A stretch of DNA of 64,000 bases from Geothrix sp. 21YS21S-2. GTDB lineage: Bacteria > Acidobacteriota > Holophagae > Holophagales > Holophagaceae. The notes under the pieces are model-generated. The model made no database searches, was not told where the DNA came from, and saw only the letters and a program-made list of their open reading frames with translations. The position numbers and the translations under genes are program-made. Shown here one piece after another: positions 17,297-25,625 of the stretch (position 1 is the first letter of the stretch; each line of letters starts with the position of its first letter). Where the stretch lies: assembly GCF_030846775.1 (NCBI RefSeq), contig NZ_CP132910.1:220001-284000 (forward strand), written 5' to 3'.

Positions 17297-17383
17297 GTGA
17301 CCCATCGCATGACCAACCTGGCCTGGAACTGGCGCTACTGGCACCAGGGGTCGGGCGTTCGCGTGGGCAGCCTTCGGACATAA
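17297..17383 (+). CDS. trpL: trp operon leader peptide
   Basis: A 28-residue leader beginning at GTG 17297, with CCGGAG about seven bases upstream; a 24-residue version could start at ATG 17309. It contains three Trp codons within six codons (WNWRYW, codons at 17324, 17330 and 17339), far above the expected frequency. The stop at 17381 lies about 30 bases before a Rho-independent terminator and 71 bases before trpE. Ribosome stalling on the Trp codons when charged tRNA-Trp is scarce would control transcription of the operon downstream. Too short for the usual gene-length cut-offs, it is supported by sequence design and position. Confidence 0.88.
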   Translation: MTHRMTNLAWNWRYWHQGSGVRVGSLRT

Positions 17384-17436
17384 GGCATAGAGAACCCAAA
17401 GCAAGCATCCCGGCCCACCTTCACGGTGGGCTTTTT
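17363..17436 (+). terminator. trp attenuator: terminator with competing antiterminator
   Basis: The terminator is the stem GCCCACC (17413-17419) / GGTGGGC (17425-17431), loop TTCAC, followed by TTTTT. The 5' arm can instead pair with GTGGGC at 17363-17368 inside the leader reading frame. A ribosome stalled at the Trp codons leaves 17363-17368 free and allows the antiterminator. A ribosome finishing at the stop (17381) covers it and allows termination. No clear 1:2 protector stem was found. Confidence 0.82.
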
Positions 17437-17453
17437 CGTATCTAGAGGAAAAC

Positions 17454-18866
17454 ATGACACCTGCATCCCCCACATCCACCCCGGCGGCCGCGGCCCCCCT
17501 GGTGATCTCCTTCCCGGCGGACCTCACGACCCCCGTGCGGGCCTTCCTGGCCCTCACGGAGCCGGGCCAGGACGCCTACCTGCTGGAGTCCGTCACGGGC
17601 GGCGAGTCCCAGGCCCGCTTCTCCTTCATCGGTCTGGACGCGTCGGAGGTCTTCGAGGCGGGGACGGAGGCGGCGCTGGTGCGCGGCGGCGTCCGGGAGG
17701 CCCTGCCGGGCCACCCTCTGGCGGCCCTGGAGGCCTGGGCCGCGGCCCTGAAGGTGGAGACTCCCGAGGTCCCGGTGCCCTTCCTGGGCGGGGCGGTGGG
17801 CTGGGCGGACTTCAGCGCCTTCGCCCTGGCCGAGCCGGTGCTGGAAGCCTCCTTCCCCGGGGCCCGCAAGCCCAGGCTGCGCTTCGGTCGCTTCGCCTCG
17901 GGCCTGGTGCTGGACCACCTCAAGCAGCAGGGCTACCTCTACCACTTCCCCACGGCCGGGGACGGGGAGGCGCGCCTGGCGGAACTGGCCTCCCGCCTGG
18001 AAGGGGCCCTGCCCGAGCGGCCCGCCCCGCCGGTCTTCGCGACCACCCGCACCCCGGACCGGGCGCGGTTCGCGCGCAACTTCAAGGCCGCCCAGGAGGC
18101 CATCCTCGCCGGGGACGCCTACCAGATCGTGCTGAGCGAGCCCTTCGAGGGGCGCATCGAGGGCGACCCCTTCGAGGTCTACCGGCGGCTGCGGCGCCTG
18201 AACCCCTCCCCGTACCACTTCTTCGTGTCCCTGGGGGGCCGCACCCTGGTGGGCGCCTCGCCGGAGATGCTGGTGCGGGTCGAGGGCTCGCAGGTGGCCA
18301 CCGTGCCCATCGCCGGCACCCGGAGGCGCTCGGGGGACCCGTTGGAGGACGGGCGCCTCGCCGCCGAGCTCAAGGCCGATCCCAAGGAACTGGCGGAGCA
18401 CGCCATGCTGGTGGACCTGTCCCGCAACGACCTGGGCCGGGTCTGCGCCCACGGCTCGGTGACGGTGCCCGTGCGCGAGCAGGTGGAGATGTTCAGCCAC
18501 GTCATGCACCTCATCTCCGAGGTGCGCGGCAGCCTGCGCCCGGAGCTCCGGCCCCTGGACGCCCTGTGGAGCACCTTCCCGGCCGGCACGCTCAGCGGCG
18601 CCCCCAAGATCCGCGCCACCCAGATACTGGCCGCCCTGGAGGGCGAGGACCGCGGCGCCTACGGCGGCGGGGTGGGGATCCTGGACCGCACCGGCAATCT
18701 CGAGATCGCCATCACCATCCGCAGCCTGGAGATCCAGGACGGCGTGGCGCGGTTCCGCGCCGGGGCCGGCATCGTGGCGGATTCGGTGGAGGCTTCGGAG
18801 TGGGCGGAGATCCACGCCAAGGCCGGCGTGCTCCTCTCCGCCCTCGGCGTGGAGGTGCACCGATGA
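17454..18866 (+). CDS. trpE: anthranilate synthase component I
   Basis: The chorismate-binding large subunit, making anthranilate with ammonia from TrpG. It has 470 residues. The N-terminal domain carries LLESV at about 43-47, the element linked to Trp feedback inhibition in TrpE proteins. The C-terminal chorismate-binding domain shows PIAGTRRRSG (about 285-294), MLVDLSRNDLGRV (about 320-332), VMHLISEVRG, FPAGTLSGAPK (about 378-388) and RAGAGIVADS (about 440-449). The ATG follows AGAGGAAAAC. It is the first structural gene after the attenuator, and its stop overlaps the trpG start by four bases (ATGA). Confidence 0.97.
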   Translation: MTPASPTSTPAAAAPLVISFPADLTTPVRAFLALTEPGQDAYLLESVTGGESQARFSFIGLDASEVFEAGTEAALVRGGVREALPGHPLAALEAWAAALKVETPEVPVPFLGGAVGWADFSAFALAEPVLEASFPGARKPRLRFGRFASGLVLDHLKQQGYLYHFPTAGDGEARLAELASRLEGALPERPAPPVFATTRTPDRARFARNFKAAQEAILAGDAYQIVLSEPFEGRIEGDPFEVYRRLRRLNPSPYHFFVSLGGRTLVGASPEMLVRVEGSQVATVPIAGTRRRSGDPLEDGRLAAELKADPKELAEHAMLVDLSRNDLGRVCAHGSVTVPVREQVEMFSHVMHLISEVRGSLRPELRPLDALWSTFPAGTLSGAPKIRATQILAALEGEDRGAYGGGVGILDRTGNLEIAITIRSLEIQDGVARFRAGAGIVADSVEASEWAEIHAKAGVLLSALGVEVHR

Positions 18867-19447
18867 TCCTGTTCGTCGACAACTACGATTCCTTCACCTA
18901 CAACCTCGTCTCCATGATCGGGGCCCTGGAGCCCCGCCTGGAGGTGGTGCGCAACGACGCCCTCACGGTGGAGAAGGCCCTGGCCATGGACCTGGACGGC
19001 CTGGTCATCTCCCCGGGGCCCGGGCACCCCCGGGACGCCGGCGTCTGCATCGAGCTGGTGCGGGCCCTGGCGCCCAGGGTCCCCATCCTGGGCGTGTGCC
19101 TGGGGCACCAGGTGATGGTGGAGGCCTTCGGGGGCCGGGTGGCGAGGGCGGGCCGGCCCATGCACGGGAAGATCTCCCTCATGCCCCACGACGGCTCGGG
19201 CCTGCTGGCGGGTTTGCCCGACCCGCTCCAGGTGGGCCGCTACCACTCGCTCGCCGCCGAGGCCGCGAGCCTCCCGGACTGCCTCGCGGTCCAGGGCACG
19301 ACGGCCGACGGGGAGATCATGGCCGTCCGCCACCGCACCTTCAACTGCCACGGCGTGCAGTTCCACCCGGAGTCCATCCTCACGCCCGACGGCGCGGGGC
19401 TGCTGGCCAACTTCGTGGGACTGTGCCAGAACCCCGTCCTGAACTGA
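18863..19447 (+). CDS. trpG: anthranilate synthase component II (glutamine amidotransferase)
   Basis: A 194-residue class I amidotransferase that releases ammonia from glutamine for TrpE. The start VDNYDSFTYNLV is diagnostic. The catalytic triad is visible: Cys in LGVCLGHQ (about 79) and His and Glu in VQFHPESILT (about 172-174). The oxyanion segment SPGPGHP (about 52-58) is intact. It is fused neither to trpE nor to trpD. The frame overlaps trpE by four bases and is followed by the DAHP synthase gene after seven bases. In such genomes TrpG may also serve para-aminobenzoate synthesis; no pabA was seen here. Confidence 0.97.
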   Translation: MILFVDNYDSFTYNLVSMIGALEPRLEVVRNDALTVEKALAMDLDGLVISPGPGHPRDAGVCIELVRALAPRVPILGVCLGHQVMVEAFGGRVARAGRPMHGKISLMPHDGSGLLAGLPDPLQVGRYHSLAAEAASLPDCLAVQGTTADGEIMAVRHRTFNCHGVQFHPESILTPDGAGLLANFVGLCQNPVLN

Positions 19448-19454
19448 GGCCCCC

Positions 19455-20501
19455 ATGATCATCAAGCTCAAGCACCCCGTCCCCGCCCTGGAGGCCCTGG
19501 AAGGCGCCCGGCGGCTGGACTTCCCCTTCGGCCTCTTCCTGGCCCTGCTGGGCCCCGGCGGGCCCTCCCTGAAGGAGGTCCAGGCCCTGGAGGGCGTCGA
19601 GTGGGCCAAGGCCTCGGGCGCCAAGCCCATCCTGGCGGCCCGGTCCGCGGCGCCCCGGGGCACCCGGGTGGCCCTGGGCCGCGCCGACGTGGGCGGCGAG
19701 GCCATCGCCCTCATGGGCGGTCCCTGCTCGGTGGAGGACCGGGAGCAGATCGTCGCCACCGCGAACTACATCGCCGCCTACGGCGCCACCGGCCTCCGGG
19801 GCGGGGCCTACAAGCCCCGCACCTCCCCCTACGCCTTCCAGGGGCTGGGGCAGGAGGGGGTCCTGCTGCTGCGCGAGGCGGGGGACGCCTCGGGGCTGCC
19901 CGTGATCACCGAGGTGATGGACCCCGCGGACGTGGAGGAGATGCTGCCCTTCGTGGACTGCTTCCAGATCGGCGCCCGGAACATGTCCAGCGCCCCGCTG
20001 CTGCGCGCCGTGGGGCGGGCCGGCAAGCCCGTGCTCCTCAAGCGCGGCCCCTCGGCCACCCTGGAGGAGTTCGTGCTGGCCGCGGAGTACGTCCTGCTGG
20101 AGGGCAACGCCCGGGTGATCCTCTGCGAGCGCGGCATCCGCACCTTCGAGACGGCCACCCGCAACACCCTCGACCTGAACGCCGTCCCCGTGCTCAAGGC
20201 CATGACCCACCTGCCGGTGGTGGTGGACCCCTCCCACGGCACCGGGCGCCGGGACGCCGTGATTCCCATGGCCCGGGCCGCCGTGGCCGCGGGGGCCGAC
20301 GGGATCATCGTGGAGGTCCACCCCGATCCCGCCAGGGCGCTCAGCGACGGCGCCCAGTCCCTGCATTTCCCCGAGTTCCGCCGCCTCGCGGAGGAGTTGG
20401 GCCCCGTGGCCCGGGCCGTGGGCCGGCGCCTGGATCTTCCCCAAAGCCAGTCCGGCGTCCCGTACATCCGGCGCGCCGTGGGCTGGGGATCGGCCAATTG
20501 A
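19455..20501 (+). CDS. aroF: 3-deoxy-7-phosphoheptulonate synthase, type I-beta with N-terminal ferredoxin-like domain
   Basis: Condenses PEP and erythrose-4-phosphate, the first step of the shikimate pathway. It has 348 residues. A divergent small N-terminal domain (about 1-75) precedes the TIM barrel. The barrel has MGGPCSVE (about 87-94), RGGAYKPRTSPYAFQGLG (about 115-132), QIGARNM (about 173-179), LLKRGPSATLEE, ILCERGIRTFE and DPSHGTGRRD (about 256-265), all typical of AroF/AroA(I-beta) enzymes such as the Thermotoga type. It sits inside the trp operon between trpG and trpD, so carbon entry into the pathway is tied to Trp supply through the same attenuator. GAGG precedes the ATG. Confidence 0.95.
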   Translation: MIIKLKHPVPALEALEGARRLDFPFGLFLALLGPGGPSLKEVQALEGVEWAKASGAKPILAARSAAPRGTRVALGRADVGGEAIALMGGPCSVEDREQIVATANYIAAYGATGLRGGAYKPRTSPYAFQGLGQEGVLLLREAGDASGLPVITEVMDPADVEEMLPFVDCFQIGARNMSSAPLLRAVGRAGKPVLLKRGPSATLEEFVLAAEYVLLEGNARVILCERGIRTFETATRNTLDLNAVPVLKAMTHLPVVVDPSHGTGRRDAVIPMARAAVAAGADGIIVEVHPDPARALSDGAQSLHFPEFRRLAEELGPVARAVGRRLDLPQSQSGVPYIRRAVGWGSAN

Positions 20502-20511
20502 GGAGCATGCG

Positions 20512-21537
20512 ATGACCAACCCCCTGCACCTTTCCGAGAACCTCTCCCTGGACGGGGCGCGGGCCTTCATGGAGGCCTGCCTCGACCCGGATTCCGACCC
20601 CAAGGCCGTGGGCCAGGCCCTCCTGGACCTGAACGGCCGCCCCTTCCGGGGCACCGAACTCACGGCCTTCGCGCAGGTGCTGCGCGGCCACGCCGTGGCC
20701 TTCCCGGCCCCCGGGCCCTCCCTGGACACCTGCGGCACCGGCGGCGACGCCCGCCAGGGGGTGCACACGGCCAACCTCTCCACCCTGTCGGCGCTGGCCC
20801 TGGCCCACATGGGCGTGGACGTGGTCAAGCACGGGAGCCGCTCGGCGTCGAGCCTCTGCGGGTCCGCGGACCTGCTGGAGGCCCTCGGCCTCGACCTGGC
20901 CCGGCCCCTGCCGCTCCTGGAGGCGGACCTGGCCCGCAGCCACTTCGTGTTCCTCTTCGCGCCGCGCTTCCACCCGGTGCTGGCGCGCATGGTGCCCATC
21001 CGCCGCGCCCTGGCGGTGCCCACGGTGTTCAACATGCTCGGCCCCCTCCTGAACCCGGCCCGCCCCGCCTACCAGGTGCTGGGCGTGGCCCGGGAGGAGT
21101 GGGTGCTTCCCGTGGCCGAGGCCCTGGCGGCCCTGGGCCTGGAGCGGGCCCTGGTGGTGCACGGCACCACCGCCTCGGGCGCGGGCATGGACGAGGCGTC
21201 CCTGGAGGGCCCCACCCTGCTGCAGCCGGTGCGAGCCGGGCGCCTCCTTCCCGCCGTGCGCTTCTCGCCCGGGGACGCCGGGGTGCGCGGCGGCCTCGCG
21301 CCGGCCGCCGCCGGCTCCCTGGAGGCGTGCGTGGACCTGGCCCGCGGCCTCGCCGGGGGCGCGGGCCACCCGGACTATTCCAGGCGCGTGGCCGAGGAGG
21401 TGGCCCTCCAGGCCGCCCTGGGCCTCGCCCTGGTGCGGGACCGGGAGCTGTCCGGCCTGGGAGCCCTGGTGGCCGAGGTGCGGGCCTCCCTGGAGGATGG
21501 GCTGCCCCTGCCGTCCCTCCTGTCCCTGGCGGCATAG
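20512..21537 (+). CDS. trpD: anthranilate phosphoribosyltransferase
   Basis: Transfers the phosphoribosyl group of PRPP to anthranilate. It has 341 residues, the normal length for a stand-alone TrpD. The N-terminal helical domain is followed by the PRPP glycine motif DTCGTGGDA (about 70-78). Next come the VVKHGSRSASSLCGSADLLEALG region (about 104-126; the usual KHGNR is KHGSR here), FLFAPRFHPVLA and FNMLGPLLNPARP (about 171-183). GAGGAGCATGCG gives a good ribosome binding site for the ATG. It is followed by trpC after two bases. Confidence 0.95.
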   Translation: MTNPLHLSENLSLDGARAFMEACLDPDSDPKAVGQALLDLNGRPFRGTELTAFAQVLRGHAVAFPAPGPSLDTCGTGGDARQGVHTANLSTLSALALAHMGVDVVKHGSRSASSLCGSADLLEALGLDLARPLPLLEADLARSHFVFLFAPRFHPVLARMVPIRRALAVPTVFNMLGPLLNPARPAYQVLGVAREEWVLPVAEALAALGLERALVVHGTTASGAGMDEASLEGPTLLQPVRAGRLLPAVRFSPGDAGVRGGLAPAAAGSLEACVDLARGLAGGAGHPDYSRRVAEEVALQAALGLALVRDRELSGLGALVAEVRASLEDGLPLPSLLSLAA

Positions 21538-21539
21538 CC

Positions 21540-22292
21540 ATGGCGGAGATCCTTTCGGCCATCGTGGAGCGGGAGCGCCTGCGCATCGCGGAGCAGGCCT
21601 TCCGGACCCCCTTCCGCGCCCATCCCCTGCGGGGCGAGGGCCCCTTCGAGCTGGCCCTGCGCCGGGCGCGCCTGCCGGTCATCGCGGAATTCAAGCGCTC
21701 CTCGCCCTCGCTGGGGCCCTTCGCCCTCGACGCGGACCTCGCCTCCCGGCTGGGCGCCTACGCCCGGGGCGGGGCGGCGTGCCTTTCCGTGCTGGCCGAG
21801 CCCCACTGGTTCGGCGGGCGCCCGGGTGACATCCCCCTGGCCCTGGGCTTCGGCCTGCCGGTGCTCTACAAGGGCTTCGTCTGCACCCGGAAGCATCTGG
21901 AGGAGGCCGTGGCCCTGGGGGCCCAGGCGGTGCTGCTCATCGCCCGGGTGCTGGGCGGCGAGCTCCCGGCCTACGCCTCGGCGGCGCGGGCCCTGGGCCT
22001 GGAGCCCCTGGTGGAGCTGCACGCCATCCACGAGATCGCCGCCGCCCAGGAAAGCCGGGCGCGCCTGGTGGGGTGGAACGTGCGCAACCTCGCGGACTTC
22101 TCGGAGGGCCCCGCCGACGCGGAACCCCTGCGGCGGGCCTTCCCGGGGGCGCTGCTCATCCGGGAATCGGGCCTGCGCAGCCCGGAGCTGGCCCGGGAGG
22201 CCCTGGCCCAGGGCTTCGACGCCCTGCTCATCGGGGAGTCCCTCATGCGCGCCGCGGATCCGGAAGCCTTCCTCCGGGCGGTGCGTCCGTGA
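21540..22292 (+). CDS. trpC: indole-3-glycerol-phosphate synthase
   Basis: A 250-residue TIM-barrel enzyme closing the indole ring from CdRP. Visible motifs are VIAEFKRSSPSLG (about 46-58), containing the catalytic lysine, LSVLAEPHWFGG (about 82-93), YKGFVC (about 110-115), LVELHA (about 158-163), the NVRNL segment (about 179-183) and RESG plus LIGESLMRA near the end (about 209 and 230). The frame is open well upstream inside trpD, but the ATG at 21540 starts the family-like sequence. Its stop overlaps the trpF start by four bases. Confidence 0.95.
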   Translation: MAEILSAIVERERLRIAEQAFRTPFRAHPLRGEGPFELALRRARLPVIAEFKRSSPSLGPFALDADLASRLGAYARGGAACLSVLAEPHWFGGRPGDIPLALGFGLPVLYKGFVCTRKHLEEAVALGAQAVLLIARVLGGELPAYASAARALGLEPLVELHAIHEIAAAQESRARLVGWNVRNLADFSEGPADAEPLRRAFPGALLIRESGLRSPELAREALAQGFDALLIGESLMRAADPEAFLRAVRP

Positions 22293-22888
22293 AGGCCAAG
22301 GTCTGCGGCCTGACCACCCCCGGGGACGTGGCCCTGGCGCTGGCCTCCGGGGCGGACTGGCTGGGCTTCCTCGCCCATCCCGCGAGTCCCCGCCACTGCC
22401 CGGATCCCCTCCTGCCCCGGCTGGCCGGGGACCGGGCCGTGCTGGTGGCGGTGGCCGGGGACGCGGCGGAGATCGCCCGGTGGGCGGAGCTCTGCGGCGC
22501 CCGGTGGGTGCAGCCGTACCTGCCGGACCGGAGCGGGCTTGAACTCCTGCGGGCCCGCGGGCTGAGCATCCTGCTGCCGTGGCCCGACGAGCCCGGCCAG
22601 GAGCCGGCGCCCGCCGACCTGTACCTCTGGGAGACCGGGCCCAAGGCCACCGGTCTCCTGGGCGGGTCCGGCCTGGCCCACGCGGGGGCCCATCCTCCGC
22701 CCGGGCCCTTCCTCCTGGCCGGCGGGCTCCGGGGGGACCTGCTGGCGGAGCGCCTCGAGGCGCTGCCCGCGCACATGGACTGCAGGGGCTTCGACGCGGC
22801 GAGCCGCCTGGAACGCGCCCCTGGCCTGAAGGATCCCGCCCTGGTGGCGGCGTTCGTGGCCGAAGCACACCGATTGGAGAAGCGATGA
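22289..22888 (+). CDS. trpF: phosphoribosylanthranilate isomerase
   Basis: A 199-residue TIM-barrel isomerase converting PRA to CdRP. The catalytic Cys lies in KVCGL (about residue 6), and the Arg of the SxR(Y/x) motif is in PASPRH. GGSG (about 129-132), LLAGGL and the C-terminal FDAASRLERAPGLKD match the phosphate-binding part of the family. The strand that normally ends in the general acid Asp reads LYLWET, so that residue appears to be Glu, and the protein is divergent overall. Identification rests on these motifs and on its position between trpC and trpB. The start is GTG, overlapping trpC (GTGA); the stop overlaps trpB (ATGA). Confidence 0.88.
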   Translation: MKAKVCGLTTPGDVALALASGADWLGFLAHPASPRHCPDPLLPRLAGDRAVLVAVAGDAAEIARWAELCGARWVQPYLPDRSGLELLRARGLSILLPWPDEPGQEPAPADLYLWETGPKATGLLGGSGLAHAGAHPPPGPFLLAGGLRGDLLAERLEALPAHMDCRGFDAASRLERAPGLKDPALVAAFVAEAHRLEKR

Positions 22889-24060
22889 CGACGGAATTCA
22901 CCTTGTCCGGACGCTACGGCGACCTGGGACTCGGGGGCTGCTACGCGCCGGAGACCCTCATGCAGCCCCTGCTGGAGCTGGAGGCGGCCTTCGTCTCGGC
23001 CCTGGCCGACCCCGGCTTCCAGCGCGAGCTGAAGGAGGAGCTGCGCACCTTCGTGGGCCGGCCCACGGCCCTCACCTCCGCGCCGCGGCTGGCCAGGGAG
23101 CTGGGCCTCCACGCCCTCTACCTCAAGCGCGAGGACCTGGCCCACACCGGCGCCCACAAGATCAACAACGCCCTCGGCCAGGCCCTCCTGGCCCGGCGCA
23201 TGGGCAAGCGCGAGGTCATCGCGGAGACCGGCGCCGGCCAGCACGGCGTGGCCTGCGCCGCGGCCTGCGCGCGCCTGGGCCTATCCTGCACCGTCTACAT
23301 GGGCGAGGTGGACATGGCCCGCCAGGCCCCGAACGTGGCCCGCATGCGGCTCTTCGGGGCGCAGGTGGTGCCGGTGACCGCGGGCCTGCGCACCCTCAAG
23401 GAGGCCGTGAACGAGGCCCTGCGCACCTGGGCGGGGCGCTGCGACAGGGCCCACTACATCCTGGGATCGGCCCTGGGCCCGCATCCCTTCCCGCTCATCG
23501 TCCGCAGCTTCCAGAGCGTCATCGGCGAGGAGGCCCGGGCCCAGGTGCTCGAGGCCTGCGGCGAACTGCCCGAGGTGGTGGTGGCCTGCGCGGGGGGCGG
23601 CAGCAACGGGCTGGGACTCATGGTGCCGTTCCGGGACGATCCGGTGCGCCTGGTGGCGGTGGAGGCCGGGGGCCACGGCGCGGGCATCGGCGAGCACGCC
23701 GCGCGCGTGGGCGGCGGGCGCGTGGGCGTCCTGCACGGCTGCAAAAGCCTCCTGCTCCAGGACGAGCACGGCTGGACAGCCGAGACCGCCAGCATCAGCG
23801 CGGGCCTGGACTATCCCTCCATGGGCCCGGAGCTGGCGGCGCTGTGCCTGGAGGGCCGCGTCGAGGCCCTGCGGGCCTCGGACGCCCAGGCCCTGGAAGC
23901 GGCCCGGCGCCTCTGCCGCGCCGAGGGCATCCTGCCGGCCCTGGAATCCAGCCACGCCCTGGCCGTCCTGGGGCGGCTCGGGGCGCGCACCGTCCTGGCG
24001 GGGCTCTCCGGCCGCGGCGACAAGGACCTCTCCACCTACCAAGCCGCGCTGGGAGCCTGA
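22885..24060 (+). CDS. trpB: tryptophan synthase beta chain
   Basis: The PLP-dependent subunit that joins indole and serine. It has 391 residues, standard for TrpB1. The start has FGGxYxPET-like GLGGCYAPETLM (about 15-26). The PLP lysine is in HTGAHKINNALGQ (about 88-100), the catalytic Glu in ETGAGQHGVA (about 114-123). Next come the GSALGPHPFP segment, the phosphate loop CAGGGSNGLG (about 234-243) and SAGLDYPSMGPE (about 309-320). Four-base overlap with trpF and one-base spacing to trpA keep the alpha-beta pair stoichiometric. Confidence 0.97.
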   Translation: MTTEFTLSGRYGDLGLGGCYAPETLMQPLLELEAAFVSALADPGFQRELKEELRTFVGRPTALTSAPRLARELGLHALYLKREDLAHTGAHKINNALGQALLARRMGKREVIAETGAGQHGVACAAACARLGLSCTVYMGEVDMARQAPNVARMRLFGAQVVPVTAGLRTLKEAVNEALRTWAGRCDRAHYILGSALGPHPFPLIVRSFQSVIGEEARAQVLEACGELPEVVVACAGGGSNGLGLMVPFRDDPVRLVAVEAGGHGAGIGEHAARVGGGRVGVLHGCKSLLLQDEHGWTAETASISAGLDYPSMGPELAALCLEGRVEALRASDAQALEAARRLCRAEGILPALESSHALAVLGRLGARTVLAGLSGRGDKDLSTYQAALGA

Positions 24061-24061
24061 C

Positions 24062-24814
24062 ATGGAACCGATCCTTCCCTTCATCATGGCGGGCGATCCC
24101 ACGCTTTCAGGCCTTCCGGCGCTGCTCGCGGAATTCCGGGCCCTGGGGGTGGGCACCGTGGAGGTGGGGCTGCCCCATTCCGACCCCGTGGCCGACGGCC
24201 CCGTGCTGCAGGCCGCGGCCCACCGCGCCCTGGAGGCCGGCACCTCGCCGCGGCGGGTTCTGGAGACGCTGGCCGGGCTTCCGGGGCCGGACGTCGTCCT
24301 GTTCACCTATTTCAATCCGCTGCTGCAGCTGGGGGACGACCTGGAGCGGCTCCTGGCGCCCACCCCCGTGAGGAGCCTGCTGGTGGTGGACCTCCCCTTC
24401 GGCGAGGAGCCCGCGTGGGAGGAGCGCCTGCGGGCCGCGGGCTACCCCATCGTGCCCCTGCTGACCCCCACCACGCCCCTGGCCAGGGCCCGGCAGCTCC
24501 TGGCCTCCCGGCCCGACCCGGGCCCCGGGCATCCCTTCGCCCAGCGCTTCGCCTACGTGGTGGCGCGCCTGGGGGTGACCGGCACGGGGCAGGGCACCGA
24601 CCTGGGCCCGGTGGCCGAGCGCCTGGAGGCCCTGCGCGGCGCCACGGACCGCCCGCTGGCCGTGGGCTTCGGCCTGGACGACCCCGGGAGCCTGGAGCGC
24701 GTGCGGGCCCTGGGCGCGGTGCCCGTGGTCGGCTCCGCCCTGGTGGCCGCGCTGGCGGGAGGCGCCCCGCTGGGCGCCTTCCTGGGGCCGCGGCTGCCGG
24801 TCACCGGACCGTGA
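24062..24814 (+). CDS. trpA: tryptophan synthase alpha chain
   Basis: Cleaves indole-3-glycerol phosphate to indole, which is channelled to TrpB. It has 250 residues, slightly shorter than the usual 260-270. The catalytic Glu (VEVGLPHSDP, about 37-46) and Asp (VADGPVLQAA, about 47-56) are both present, as are FTYFNPLLQ (about 82-90), LLVVDLPFGE (about 106-115), ARLGVTGTG (about 169-177) and GFGLD (about 206-210). It is the last trp gene. Its final 14 bases overlap the end of the converging PstS-like gene, and no hairpin terminator was seen. Confidence 0.95.
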   Translation: MEPILPFIMAGDPTLSGLPALLAEFRALGVGTVEVGLPHSDPVADGPVLQAAAHRALEAGTSPRRVLETLAGLPGPDVVLFTYFNPLLQLGDDLERLLAPTPVRSLLVVDLPFGEEPAWEERLRAAGYPIVPLLTPTTPLARARQLLASRPDPGPGHPFAQRFAYVVARLGVTGTGQGTDLGPVAERLEALRGATDRPLAVGFGLDDPGSLERVRALGAVPVVGSALVAALAGGAPLGAFLGPRLPVTGP

Positions 24815-25556
24815 GCTGCTTTCCCTCGGGGCTTTCCAGGTAGTCCAGGAGCCGGCGGAGGCTGGCGCTGGGCTTCTTCCCCTTGATGACCAGGAGGACC
24901 GGCCGGGTGATGGCCGGGGTGACGGGGCTGTTGACCTTGAGGCTCTCCTGGGAGGCCTTGGGGGCGAAGCCGATGGAATGGGACGTGGCCGCGACGGCCT
25001 GCACCAGGGTGACGCCCGCCGGGAAGGTCCACTTGGCGGGCCCGAAGGGCGCGCCGCCGAGTATCTGGCCGCGGAAGGTGTCGTTGGTGGCGATCTGGGT
25101 GGGATCCAGGAGCAGGACGATGGGGGCGTCGTCCCCGCCCACCTGCTTCCAGTTGGTGGTCTTCCCGCTGAAGATGCCCTGCAGCTCCTCCCGGCCGAGC
25201 TCCAACAGGAGCACGTCGGGGCTGGTGACCACCTGGATCTGGTCGATGCCGATCTGGAACCGGGTGATCTCCTCCTCGGAGGGCACCCGGAGGTTCTTGG
25301 CCTTGATGGAGGCCACCCAGTCCTCCCAGGTGAGGCCGCCCGAGGCGGCTTCCACCTGCCCGGCGTCCAGGAGGCGCCAGGCTTCGGGGCTGCGGGCGTC
25401 CTTGAGGACCAGGTGGATGCCCGTGGCCTTCTCGAAGGTCCCCTGGATGCGGTTGAAGATGTTCTGGGCGGGCGTGATGCCCACCGCCAGGACGAGGTCC
25501 TGGGCCCGGAGGCAGATGGCGGCGAAGGCGATGATGCAGATCCGGCCCACGTTCAT
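24801..25556 (-). CDS. periplasmic phosphate-binding (PstS-like) substrate-binding protein
   Basis: A 251-residue exported protein with a signal peptide (about 1-18, ending LRA before QDLVLAVG). The fold pattern is that of PstS-like type 2 periplasmic binding proteins: ELGREELQGIFSGKTTNWKQVGG (about 130-152) followed by a small-residue segment near ATNDTFRGQILGG (about 168-180). No pstC, pstA or pstB is adjacent, so it may be a stand-alone phosphate or anion-sensing protein rather than a transporter subunit. It is divergent from yaaA and converges with trpA. Confidence 0.75.
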   Translation of the reverse strand: MNVGRICIIAFAAICLRAQDLVLAVGITPAQNIFNRIQGTFEKATGIHLVLKDARSPEAWRLLDAGQVEAASGGLTWEDWVASIKAKNLRVPSEEEITRFQIGIDQIQVVTSPDVLLLELGREELQGIFSGKTTNWKQVGGDDAPIVLLLDPTQIATNDTFRGQILGGAPFGPAKWTFPAGVTLVQAVAATSHSIGFAPKASQESLKVNSPVTPAITRPVLLVIKGKKPSASLRRLLDYLESPEGKQLTVR

Positions 25557-25625
25557 GGGAACTCCTTATAGGCTGGAGGAAACGTTCGTCCTGCAGATCG
25601 TCACCCCTCCCTTATCGGAGTCTTC

